DNA of 64,000 nt from Stigmatella erecta (GTDB taxonomy: Bacteria; Myxococcota; Myxococcia; Myxococcales; Myxococcaceae), in assembly GCF_900111745.1 (NCBI RefSeq), contig NZ_FOIJ01000008.1, forward strand, positions 124,001-188,000. The letters are read 5' to 3'. The stretch's first letter is position 1, and each line of letters starts with the position of its first letter. A program made the position numbers and the translations under genes. The notes under the pieces were generated by a model that worked only from the letters and a program-made list of their open reading frames with translations, made no database searches and was not told the DNA's origin. Positions 1-10,048 of this stretch are shown one piece after another.

Positions 1-1185
1 CTCGACCGGTCCTTTGATGGGGGCCGTACCTGGGGATCCGGCAGCAAGCTGGGCGAGGCGACGATTCCGGGTTCGTACCGGGGGTGGCGCACCCTGATGT
101 ACAACGTGGACGACTGGAGCACCCACGGCGTGGGGGCCCTGCGCGCCTGTGGCAAGGCCGGTGACCGGCCCGAGATCGCCTGTACGCCGTGGGCCCGCAC
201 CACGTGGAATGCCTGGGACCGGCGCACCGCCGCGGCGACCGCGCTGATGCAGTTCTACGACAACAACACCGGGCTGTTCAGCACCACCGGCTGGTGGAAC
301 TCGGCCAACGCGCTGACCGCGATCATCGACAACATCCGCGTGTCCGGTATGCCGAGCTACCGCTACGCCATCGCCAACACCTATGACCGCAACCGCTCCG
401 CGCAGGGTGGCAACTTCACCAACGACTACATCGACGACACGGGCTGGTGGGGGTTGGCGTGGATCGCCGCGTACGACCTGACCGGCGAGACCCGGTATCT
501 GGACACCGCCCGGGCGGACGCCGATTACATGGCGCGCTACTGGGACAGCGTGTGCGGCGGCGGGGTCTGGTGGAGCACGGCCAAGCAGTACAAGAACGCG
601 ATCTCCAACAGCCTCTACCTGCAGCTCAACGCCGCGCTGCACAACCGCATCCCGGGGGACACCGTCTATCTGCAGCGGGCCCGTTCGACGTGGACGTGGT
701 TCCAGGGTACCGGGATGATCAACTCCTCGAACCTGGTGAATGACGGCGTCAACCTGAGCACTTGCAAGAACAACGGGGATGTCGCCTGGACGTACAACCA
801 GGGCGTCCTGGTCGCAGGGCTCGCCGAGCTGTACCGCGCCACCGGGGACAGCGCCCTGCTGACCCGGGCGCGCCAGCTCGCGGACGCATCGACCACCCAC
901 CCGTCGCTCCACGTGAACGGAATCCTCCGGGAGCCGTGTGAGAGTGGCGACTGCGGAGGGGATGGCCCCTCGTTCAAGGGGGCGTACGTCCGTGGGTTGG
1001 GGGCGCTGAACGCGCTGCTGGCCGATCGGCCCTACAGCGCTTACCTGCGCCGTCAGGCGGACTCCGCGTACACGAAGAATCGCAACGCCCTGGACGCGTA
1101 TGGCCTGCGGTGGGCTGGAGGCCTGGACCGCACGGACGCGGCCCGCCAGCACAGCGTGGTCGATCTGATGAACGCTGCGCCCTGA
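1..1185 (+). CDS. GH76-family glycosidase (alpha-1,6-mannanase-like), 5' end cut by window
   Basis: The frame is open from base 1, so the true start lies outside the window. The visible 394 residues begin with an Asp-box (SFDGGRTW), the signature of BNR/sialidase-type beta-propeller blades. A glycoside hydrolase 76 (alpha/alpha)6-barrel follows from about residue 55. The paired aspartates in [14 protein letters not shown] (about residues 141-146) match the catalytic DD pair of GH76 endo-alpha-1,6-mannanases, and Trp-rich stretches ([16 protein letters not shown]) are also typical. The protein probably acts outside the cell on alpha-mannan such as yeast wall or mycobacterial glycan. The propeller-plus-GH76 arrangement recalls actinobacterial secreted enzymes, so transfer is possible. 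It converges with the next gene. Family call is secure; substrate is inferred. Confidence 0.85.
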   Translation, partial: LDRSFDGGRTWGSGSKLGEATIPGSYRGWRTLMYNVDDWSTHGVGALRACGKAGDRPEIACTPWARTTWNAWDRRTAAATALMQFYDNNTGLFSTTGWWNSANALTAIIDNIRVSGMPSYRYAIANTYDRNRSAQGGNFTNDYIDDTGWWGLAWIAAYDLTGETRYLDTARADADYMARYWDSVCGGGVWWSTAKQYKNAISNSLYLQLNAALHNRIPGDTVYLQRARSTWTWFQGTGMINSSNLVNDGVNLSTCKNNGDVAWTYNQGVLVAGLAELYRATGDSALLTRARQLADASTTHPSLHVNGILREPCESGDCGGDGPSFKGAYVRGLGALNALLADRPYSAYLRRQADSAYTKNRNALDAYGLRWAGGLDRTDAARQHSVVDLMNAAP

Positions 1186-1197
1186 GCCGGGCGCCGC

Positions 1198-1620
1198 TCA
1201 GGCCTCCTGGAGCCGGCTCCAGGCGGCGCGGTAGCGCGTGAGGCGCTCGGCCTCGCGGGGGCCCACGGAGGGCAGCCGCCGGACATCCATGTTGTCCTCC
1301 AGGTCCGCCAGCTTCACGCGGCGGGCCAGCGGGTGGGGGCGGAGGCGCTCGATGAAGGCCTCGTAGCTCTCGCCCTCGCGCTTGGTGAGGCAGTCCAGCG
1401 CGCCCAGCACCTCTTCTGGGTAGCCCAGGGCGCGCAGCCGCTCCAGCGTGTACGGGGTGTCCTCCACCACGTCGTGGAGGATGGCCGCCATGCGCTCGGC
1501 CTCCGTCTGCAGGCGCATCATCACCCGCAGGGGGTGAAGGATGTAGCTCTGTCCCGCCTTGTCGCGCTGGCCCCGGTGGGCCTCCACGGCCAGGGCGATG
1601 GCATCTTCCAGGGTGGGCAT
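1198..1620 (-). CDS. HD-domain (p)ppGpp hydrolase-like protein
   Basis: A 140-residue protein made of one HD phosphohydrolase domain of the SpoT/Mesh1 type. The HD pair lies in AAILHDVVEDT, with the upstream His in YILHPLRV and a downstream D in KLADLEDN; together these form the metal site used to remove the 3'-pyrophosphate of ppGpp. No synthetase, TGS or ACT domain is present, so it would be a small stand-alone hydrolase. The ATG at 1620 is chosen because GGAGG sits 6-7 bases upstream; a TTG two codons earlier is less likely. It follows the arfB-like gene by 43 bp on the same strand and is probably co-transcribed. Activity on ppGpp rather than another nucleotide is inferred. Confidence 0.8.
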   Translation of the reverse strand: MPTLEDAIALAVEAHRGQRDKAGQSYILHPLRVMMRLQTEAERMAAILHDVVEDTPYTLERLRALGYPEEVLGALDCLTKREGESYEAFIERLRPHPLARRVKLADLEDNMDVRRLPSVGPREAERLTRYRAAWSRLQEA

Positions 1621-1663
1621 CGGCAACCTCCAGGCCCGGCAGCATCCCGCGCCGGGCTCCGGC

Positions 1664-2041
1664 TCACCAGAGGTCCTTCTTGCCGCGCAGGGCCTTTTTC
1701 TGGCTGTCCTGCTTCTTGCCCTCCAGGCGCCGCCGCTGGGAGCCCTTCGTGGGCTGGGTGGCCCGGCGCACCTTGGGCACGAAGGTGAGCGCCTTGAGCC
1801 CTTGCCGGAGCCGCTCCAGCGCCACGCCCTTGTTCTGCACCTGGCTGCGGCGCTCGGTGGCGGTGACGGACAGCTCGGTGGGCGGGTGGGTCAGCCGCAC
1901 GCCGCTGGCGGTGGTGTTGCGGTGCTGGCCGCCCGGGCCGGAGGCGATGAAGTACTCCACCTCGCACGTCTTCAGCAGCGCCTCGTCGTCGAGCTGGAGG
2001 GCCGCCAGGGCGGCTTGTCTGCGGATGGGGGAAACGCTCAT
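1664..2041 (-). CDS. arfB: ArfB/YaeJ-type peptidyl-tRNA hydrolase (alternative ribosome rescue)
   Basis: A 125-residue protein with the release-factor GGQ motif ([11 protein letters not shown], about residues 34-44) and a long Lys/Arg-rich C-terminal tail ([17 protein letters not shown]). This is the architecture of ArfB/YaeJ, where the basic tail enters the empty mRNA channel of stalled ribosomes and GGQ hydrolyses the peptidyl-tRNA. It lacks the stop-codon recognition domains of RF1/RF2. The start is the only ATG in a suitable place. It is divergent from def, about 70 bp away, and leads a probable two-gene unit with the HD protein. Family assignment is strong. Confidence 0.88.
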   Translation of the reverse strand: MSVSPIRRQAALAALQLDDEALLKTCEVEYFIASGPGGQHRNTTASGVRLTHPPTELSVTATERRSQVQNKGVALERLRQGLKALTFVPKVRRATQPTKGSQRRRLEGKKQDSQKKALRGKKDLW

Positions 2042-2110
2042 GGCGGGCCGTACCCTAGCACCCGCGAAGGCGAGGGCGGACAGGCGCCTGGGGGTGTTAG
2101 GTTCCCGGCC

Positions 2111-2713
2111 ATGGTGCTCAAGATTGTTCAGGCGGGAGAGCCGGTGTTGCGGCAGCGCGCGCGGGAGCTGACCCCGGAGGAAATCGCCAGCCCTCAGGTA
2201 AAGCAGCTCATCCAGCTCATGCGCGACACGATGCGGGATGCGCCGGGCGTGGGGCTCGCGGCGCCCCAGGTGGGCGTGGGGCTGCGGCTGGTGGTGGTGG
2301 AGGACCGGGCCGAGTACCAGGTGGGCGTCAAACCCGAGGATCTGGCCGCGCGCGAGCGTCAGCCGGTGAACTTCCACGTGCTCATCAACCCGAAGCTCGT
2401 GGTGGAGGATCCGGAGCCCGTGGAGTTTCACGAGGGGTGCTTGAGCGTCAGCGGCTTCTCGGCGCTGGTGCCCCGGGCGCGAGGCGTGCGCGTGGAGGCG
2501 CTGGATGAGAACGGGGCCCCCGTCACCCTGGTGGCCCGGGGCTGGTACGCCCGCATTCTCCAGCACGAGTTCGACCACCTGGAGGGGATGCTCTACCTGG
2601 ACCGGATGGAGCCCCGCAGCTTCACCACCGCCGAGAACCACCGCCGGCACTGGGCAGGCCACCCCACCTCCGAAGTTCGCACGGCGCTCGGATTGCCAGC
2701 TCGTTCCCGGTGA
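2111..2713 (+). CDS. def: Peptide deformylase
   Basis: Removes the formyl group from the initiator Met of nascent proteins. All three deformylase motifs are visible in order: [10 protein letters not shown] (about residues 44-53), EGCLSV with the metal-binding Cys, and HEFDHLEG with the HExxH metal site. At 200 residues it is longer than the E. coli enzyme. The extra sequence lies between motifs 1 and 2 (around [17 protein letters not shown]), an insertion also known from larger type I deformylases. def is often next to fmt; here fmt lies about 50 kb away at 52305, so the usual def-fmt pair is split. Confidence 0.95.
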   Translation: MVLKIVQAGEPVLRQRARELTPEEIASPQVKQLIQLMRDTMRDAPGVGLAAPQVGVGLRLVVVEDRAEYQVGVKPEDLAARERQPVNFHVLINPKLVVEDPEPVEFHEGCLSVSGFSALVPRARGVRVEALDENGAPVTLVARGWYARILQHEFDHLEGMLYLDRMEPRSFTTAENHRRHWAGHPTSEVRTALGLPARSR

Positions 2714-2876
2714 GACTTCTGGGTCCGTGAGCACCCGCACGGGGAGTGGGGCGGAAGACGTGTACGGTCGCCGCCAGGAGCACCGTCACAAGACGACCTG
2801 TGGGGGCGTGTGCAACCGATGGGGTTGTCCTCCAGAATTCGTCTGCTTCACCCAATCCCCCTTTGTCGAGGTACGC

Positions 2877-4040
2877 ATGAGTTCGGTTCGAGTTGTGCGC
2901 CGTTGGGCTGCTGCGAGCGTGGTGTCGCTGCTGGTTGTTGGATGCGGTCAGGAGATGAGCCAGGAGCAGGCGCCTCAGGCGGCCCCCGCCTCCGCGTCGC
3001 AAGAGATCGTCGGTGGTGCCAACACCACCATCGCCGAGAACCCGTGGCAGGTCTCCCTGCAGGATGGCAGCTTCCACTTCTGCGGCGGCTCCATCATCAA
3101 CGAGAACTGGATTCTGACCGCGCAGCACTGCGTGAACAGCGGTGGGTCCATCTCCAAGCCGGGCCGCGTGGTGGCCGGCATCACGAAGGTCTCCGGAAGC
3201 AGCGCCGGGCAGATCCGCACGGTGGCCCAGGTCGTTGTCTATCCGGGCTACGTGGACGCCAACGTTGGCAAGGACGCGGCGCTGCTGCGCCTGTCCTCTC
3301 CGCTGGACCTGAGCGGCCCGAACGCGAAGGCCATTCCCCTGGCCACGGCGGCGGACGGCGCGGCGGGCTTCCCCAGCACGGGCTCCTCGGTGCGCGTCAC
3401 CGGCTGGGGCACGCTGCGCAGCGGCGGCTCCTCTCCGGACACGCTCCAGACGGTCGATGTGGCGGTGCTGACCAACGCCCAGGCCCAGTCGAGCTACCCC
3501 CAGGAGACCATCTCGGCGGACCAGCTCGCCGCGGCCGCGGCCGGCAAGGACTCGTGCCAGGGTGACAGCGGCGGTCCCCTGACCGCGCTCAAGGGCAGCA
3601 CCCGCGTCCTGGCGGGCATCGTGAGCTGGGGTTACGGCTGCGCGGATGCGCGCTACCCGGGCATGTACGCCCGCGTGTCGTCCTTCGAGAGCTGGATCAA
3701 CTCCACCATCAACGGCACGACGCCTCCTCCCACCGGCACGACGCTGCTCGACAAGACCGGCCTCTCCGCCAGCACGTCCAAGACCTGGCAGCACTTCACC
3801 ATCACGGTTCCGGCCGGCGCCACCTCGCTGACCATCAACCAGTCGGGCGGCACGGGTGACGCGGACCTCTACGTGCGCAAGGGCTCGCAGCCCACCACCA
3901 CCACCTACGACTGCCGTCCCTACAAGTCTGGCAACACGGAGACCTGCTCCTTCACCAGCCCCGCTTCGGGTACCTGGTACGTCTCCGTCTACGCTTACAG
4001 CACGTACTCGTCCCTGTCGGTCAAGGCGACCGTGCCGTAG
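2877..4040 (+). CDS. Trypsin-like serine protease with C-terminal PPC domain, lipoprotein
   Basis: A 387-residue secreted S1 protease. A lipoprotein signal ends at C23 (LLVVGC). A short Gln/Ala-rich pro-segment precedes the activation site IVGG (residues 44-47). The triad is H84 (TAQHC), D133 (GKDAALLRL) and S231 (DSCQGDSGGP). From about residue 288 a pre-peptidase C-terminal (PPC) beta-sandwich follows (GDADLYVRKG, SGTWYVSVYAYS). The domain has only four cysteines (C69/C85 and C227/C255): the third conserved chymotrypsin disulphide is replaced by an alanine run (QLAAAAAGKD). The start is set by GAGG five bases upstream of the ATG. It is single-gene and followed by a strong terminator. Probably predatory or nutritional proteolysis (inferred). 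Confidence 0.93.
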   Translation: MSSVRVVRRWAAASVVSLLVVGCGQEMSQEQAPQAAPASASQEIVGGANTTIAENPWQVSLQDGSFHFCGGSIINENWILTAQHCVNSGGSISKPGRVVAGITKVSGSSAGQIRTVAQVVVYPGYVDANVGKDAALLRLSSPLDLSGPNAKAIPLATAADGAAGFPSTGSSVRVTGWGTLRSGGSSPDTLQTVDVAVLTNAQAQSSYPQETISADQLAAAAAGKDSCQGDSGGPLTALKGSTRVLAGIVSWGYGCADARYPGMYARVSSFESWINSTINGTTPPPTGTTLLDKTGLSASTSKTWQHFTITVPAGATSLTINQSGGTGDADLYVRKGSQPTTTTYDCRPYKSGNTETCSFTSPASGTWYVSVYAYSTYSSLSVKATVP

Positions 4041-4070
4041 TCCGTAGACCCCAGGCTTCATGTCTGTCTG

Positions 4071-4107
4071 GAAGCCCCCTTTCTCCTCGCTGGAGAGAGG
4101 GGGCTTC
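4071..4107 (+). terminator. Intrinsic terminator-like hairpin after the protease
   Basis: The arms GAAGCCCCCTTTCTCC and GGAGAGAGGGGGCTTC pair over 16 positions with one G-U wobble and a five-base loop. The hairpin starts 30 bp after the protease stop. The following TGTGTTTG is only modestly T-rich. Confidence 0.75.
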
Positions 4108-4206
4108 TGTGTTTGGGGCCACGAAGTGGCCGGCCGCAGGGGCTCGAACTGGCACCTGGAGTGTGGGGTGTCCATCTTCCCGCTCTGGAAACCGGGGAGG
4201 GGGCGC

Positions 4207-5493
4207 ATGGGCTGGAAGGGATGGCGGTGGGGCACGGTGCTGGCCACGATGTTGTGCGTGCAAGCCATGGGCTGTTCGTCGGACGAACCTGCCCCGGAAG
4301 GGCCGCCGGACGCGGAGGAGGCACCTTCCGCCCCTCCCACGCCCCCCCAGGCGCAGCCTCCCGTCCCGGAAGAGCAGACGCCTCCGGCGCCCCAGGAGCC
4401 TTCTCCCGAGCCTCCGGAAGACCCTGCGCCCGCGCCCGCGTGCGAGGGCCTCCTGCCCGAACAGCTTGGGCCCAGCCGGAGCATCGTCCTGAAGGCCAAC
4501 GGCCCGTCCGCCGACTGTGGACCGGGGGCGGGCGATGGCGCGGGTTTCCTGGCGCTCATGAATTCCGGCCCGTTTGGCGCGACGGCCTGGGACATGGTCT
4601 CGGGGGAGGGCGTCCCCACGGGGAAGAGGGTGTATGGAGGGGATTCGACGAACAGCACGATGCCCCAGCCCCAGGGGTTCCACGTCGTCACGTCTTCACC
4701 CGGGGGCGCCACGCTGCACGCCTACTCCTCCGAGGGAGGGGGCCTGAACAGCCAGGGGCTGACGGATTCGCAGGGTGAACCCTACAGTGTGGCCGCCGAT
4801 CCCCAGGGAGGCGCGCTGGCCGCCGTGTGGAAGACGAGCGAGTCGGGCATCTCCCAGGTCTTGACGTACCAGTTCTTGGACGCGGCGGCCGTCCCCCTCG
4901 GGGAACCCACCGAAGTGGCGAGGGGGCCCCTGGCCGCGAACCGCTTCGTCGTCGCGGGGGTGGACACGCAGGGCCGCGCGCTCCTGCTGTGGTCATCGGC
5001 CGGGGCCAATACCTGGACCGGCCAATGGCTGAGCCGCCAGGGCGGGCTCCTGGGCCAGCCCTTCACGTTCCCGGCGCCCGCGGTCTCCGCGCCGTTCTGG
5101 CGGTTGTACCCGCTGGCCGGCGGAGGCCTGGCACTTCAAGGGGACGCGCAGTGGGTGGCGTGGTTTCCCAGTGGGGAGGCCGAGGCCCCCCAGCCCGCGC
5201 CGGCCTGGCTGGCCAGCCACCCGGGCTCCCAGCTGGCCCTCATCCGAAACCAGCAGGCCAACGTCCTCATCCGGATGCCCACGATGAGCGGCGCCGGATG
5301 CCAGGAGTCCCTGCTTGTCTTCGCCAGCGATGGTACCGCCTGCGGCGAGCTGCTGTTTCCGCCGGATGGCAGCACCTGCTTCCAGCGGCAGCTTGGCGTC
5401 GGACTGGATGGAACCGTCATCCAGCAGGTGGACCGGAGCGCCCAGGCCACCCCCCAGTGCTCCTGGCGGTGGTGGCCCGGGCTGCTGCGGTAG
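4207..5493 (+). CDS. Putative lipoprotein with Pro/Glu-rich linker
   Basis: A 428-residue protein not assignable to a named family. The lipoprotein signal ends in QAMGC (Cys at about residue 22). A low-complexity spacer of Pro, Glu and Ala runs to about residue 78. A globular part then has recurring short strands ending in Gly/Trp (AAVWKTSES, ALLLWSSAG, WVAWFPSGE, WRWWPG), which suggests a beta-propeller but no diagnostic repeat. Several Cys near the C-terminus could form disulphides. ATG 4207 is chosen because the lipobox falls at the right distance; longer in-frame starts would run into the terminator hairpin. Function unknown; likely exposed on the cell surface. Confidence 0.7.
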   Translation: MGWKGWRWGTVLATMLCVQAMGCSSDEPAPEGPPDAEEAPSAPPTPPQAQPPVPEEQTPPAPQEPSPEPPEDPAPAPACEGLLPEQLGPSRSIVLKANGPSADCGPGAGDGAGFLALMNSGPFGATAWDMVSGEGVPTGKRVYGGDSTNSTMPQPQGFHVVTSSPGGATLHAYSSEGGGLNSQGLTDSQGEPYSVAADPQGGALAAVWKTSESGISQVLTYQFLDAAAVPLGEPTEVARGPLAANRFVVAGVDTQGRALLLWSSAGANTWTGQWLSRQGGLLGQPFTFPAPAVSAPFWRLYPLAGGGLALQGDAQWVAWFPSGEAEAPQPAPAWLASHPGSQLALIRNQQANVLIRMPTMSGAGCQESLLVFASDGTACGELLFPPDGSTCFQRQLGVGLDGTVIQQVDRSAQATPQCSWRWWPGLLR

Positions 5494-5513
5494 GGCGGTG
5501 CCGCCCCGGCCGC

Positions 5514-7691
<2,178 letters not shown>

Positions 7692-7819
7692 GGCGCCTCC
7701 TTGAAGGGGTGTTGCGTTGGACGGCGCCTCCCTGTCTACCTGAATGCGTGGGTGGATTTAAGGACTAAACTTGAATTTCATGCTAGGGGTATTTTTCTAA
7801 TCCAGGAGGGAAGTGGCAC

Positions 7820-9070
7820 ATGAAGCGGTTGATGATGGGATTGGGGCTCGCTGCGTGTCTGGGAGTCGCTTTCGAGGCGCACGCCCGGCGGGCACCCGAG
7901 ACGCTGACACTGTCGGGTAAGCAACTGTTGATCAACGGCAAGCCTTTCACCGCGAAGGGCGTCAACTACCACCCCGTGCCCCGGACGGGGCCGGGCAACT
8001 GGCCCGACGACTGGACGATGAACCGGGCGGTGGTGTTCAGCGACTTCGCGAAGATGAAGGAGATGGGCGCCAACACCGTCCGCGTCTATGTGCAGTACGA
8101 CCGGCTGTTCCAGAACTGGGATGAGCAGAATGATCCATCCACGGATCCGGGCCGGGTGGACCCGGCGGTGCTCGCCAATTACCGCGCCGTGCTGGACGAG
8201 GCCGACGGCCAGGGCATCTATGTCATCATGAACTATTTTCTGCCCACGAACGTGGACTACCGCGCGGGGCAGCAGGTGAAGTTCAACAAGGACGCGCGCA
8301 CCCGGCACAAGCTGCGCTTCCGCAACATCATCAATGTCTTCAAGAACCGCACCGAGTTCCCCATGGTGTTGATGTGGGCCTTCGGCAATGAGAACAACTT
8401 CGATTGGAACCGCGGGCAGATGACCCCCGCGGCGATGTTTGACTTCTACGGAGAGGCCATCCGCGAGGCCGACCAGCAGGCCGATGCGTCGCATCCCTAC
8501 ACCGTGGTGCTGGGGGACAACCCCCAGCTGGACATTCACAACAGCAGCCTGCTCAACCGGGCGCCGCTCGTGGATGTCTGGTCCGTCAACATGTACAACA
8601 CGGAGCAGGGCTTCAAGAACATCATCCAGGGCTATCCGCTCAACAAGCCGCTCCTGTTCACGGAGTTTGGCTATGACGCCTGCCAGCACAACCAGGGGTG
8701 TGACTTCTCCAACCCCGAGGGCCGGGGCACCGCGGAGGCGCAGCAGCACCAGGCCGCGTTCTACAAGAACCGCTGGGAGAACACGATGCTGCCCAACCTC
8801 AGCGCCCGGAACGCCAACAACAAGCTGCTCGGCGGCGTCGTGTTCGAGTGGAACGACGAGTGGTGGAAGGATGGCAGCGGGCCCCGGGACGTTCACAACA
8901 CCGGCGGCTTCTCCAACGCGAACCTCGGCCCCGATTACTTCCTGAACGAGGAGTGGTTCGGGCTGTCCACCGCCCTGACGGAGACGCAGACCACGGGGCG
9001 GTATTACCGGTCCGCCTTCACCCAGCTCAAGACGATGTGGACCGCCCCGGCCCTGCTGTCCGCCGAGTAG
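7820..9070 (+). CDS. Secreted GH5/GH2-type TIM-barrel glycoside hydrolase
   Basis: A 416-residue enzyme with a Sec signal (about residues 1-22, ending AHA). The N-terminal strand LLINGKPFTAKGVNYHP is typical of GH2/GH5 clan-A barrels. The acid/base Glu lies in WAFGNENNFDW and the nucleophile Glu in LLFTEFGYDA, both at the expected barrel strands 4 and 7. Beta-mannanase or beta-glucanase activity is plausible, but the subfamily cannot be fixed by eye. The start is firm: GGAGG lies about 10 bases upstream of the ATG. It is monocistronic, divergent from the DUF1111 gene and convergent with the alpha/beta hydrolase. Confidence 0.85.
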   Translation: MKRLMMGLGLAACLGVAFEAHARRAPETLTLSGKQLLINGKPFTAKGVNYHPVPRTGPGNWPDDWTMNRAVVFSDFAKMKEMGANTVRVYVQYDRLFQNWDEQNDPSTDPGRVDPAVLANYRAVLDEADGQGIYVIMNYFLPTNVDYRAGQQVKFNKDARTRHKLRFRNIINVFKNRTEFPMVLMWAFGNENNFDWNRGQMTPAAMFDFYGEAIREADQQADASHPYTVVLGDNPQLDIHNSSLLNRAPLVDVWSVNMYNTEQGFKNIIQGYPLNKPLLFTEFGYDACQHNQGCDFSNPEGRGTAEAQQHQAAFYKNRWENTMLPNLSARNANNKLLGGVVFEWNDEWWKDGSGPRDVHNTGGFSNANLGPDYFLNEEWFGLSTALTETQTTGRYYRSAFTQLKTMWTAPALLSAE

Positions 9071-9085
9071 GCCCTGGGCGGGGCG

Positions 9086-9976
9086 TCAGCCCCGGGCTGG
9101 CGGGAGGTCTTCGAGGAACGCACCGAGCAGCGCGGTGAAGGGCTGCGGGTGCTCCCACGGGAGGGCGTGCCCGCTGCCAGGAATGAACTGGACCGCGCCG
9201 CGCCAGAGCGTGGGAAGTGACGGGGCGAGGGCCAAGGCGTGGGCGGGATTGATGAGCGCATCGGTGTCGCCCAGCACGATGGCCAGCGGAATGTCGAGGC
9301 CACGGGCCAGGCGGACTTCGTCGGAGAAGGACGGGTCCTGGCCCGTGGCGGCGGCGCGGATCGCGGCGCGGGTGCCCGGATCCGTGCGGCGGGCGGCCTC
9401 GTAGACGAAGCGGGGGATGTCCGTGTAGCCGGGCCGGAAGAAGCCACGGACGTAGGCCTCGATCTGCGGGCCGGTGAGTTCGGGATGGAGGCCGTAGCCC
9501 ACGGCCTCGCCCGCGTGGCTGCTGCCCGGACCGAGGAAGGGCGGCGGCAGCGCGGGATCGTCGCCCACCGGGGTGATGCCAAAGACGAAGAGGCCCCGGA
9601 GGCCGGGAAGCTTCGCCCGCGTCTGGAATGCCAGGTTGCCGCCCAGGCTCCAGCCCGCCAGCACTCCCTCGTGGGTGCCCGTGGCGTGCGCCACCTGGGC
9701 AATGGCCGACGTGAACCGCTCGAAGCTGTACGCCGGGGCGTTTCCGGAGTGGCCGTAGCCCGGCAGGTCGAGCGCGGCCACGTGGTAGTGCCGCGCGAAA
9801 GGGGAGGCGAAGACGCTCTCGAAGATGCGCGCGGAGGAGGTATTGCCGTGGATGAGCAGCACGCCGGGCCCACCACGGCCCTCGCTTTCATAGACGGCGA
9901 TGTTCACGCCCTCCACGGACACGAAGCGGGTGGGGGCCAAGCCTTCGGGGGACGCCGCACCGGGGGAAGAGGGCAT
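9086..9976 (-). CDS. Alpha/beta-fold hydrolase
   Basis: A 296-residue cytoplasmic protein with a full alpha/beta-hydrolase triad. The oxyanion loop is LLIHGNTSS, the nucleophile Ser lies in AGWSLGGN, the acid is in LGDTDALINP and the His is in GSGHALPWE. The cap region (about residues 150-210, PPFLGPGSS to RRTDPG) is of ordinary length. Such proteins include esterases, epoxide hydrolases and haloperoxidase-like enzymes; nothing visible selects one. It is divergent from the kinase-WD40 gene, starting 72 bp away. Confidence 0.85.
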   Translation of the reverse strand: MPSSPGAASPEGLAPTRFVSVEGVNIAVYESEGRGGPGVLLIHGNTSSARIFESVFASPFARHYHVAALDLPGYGHSGNAPAYSFERFTSAIAQVAHATGTHEGVLAGWSLGGNLAFQTRAKLPGLRGLFVFGITPVGDDPALPPPFLGPGSSHAGEAVGYGLHPELTGPQIEAYVRGFFRPGYTDIPRFVYEAARRTDPGTRAAIRAAATGQDPSFSDEVRLARGLDIPLAIVLGDTDALINPAHALALAPSLPTLWRGAVQFIPGSGHALPWEHPQPFTALLGAFLEDLPPARG

Positions 9977-10048
9977 GCGGCCCCAGCGTAGGCAGCGCGG
10001 GGGGACTGCCACAATGCCTTGAAAACCGGTATTGTCCGGCCCGCATTC

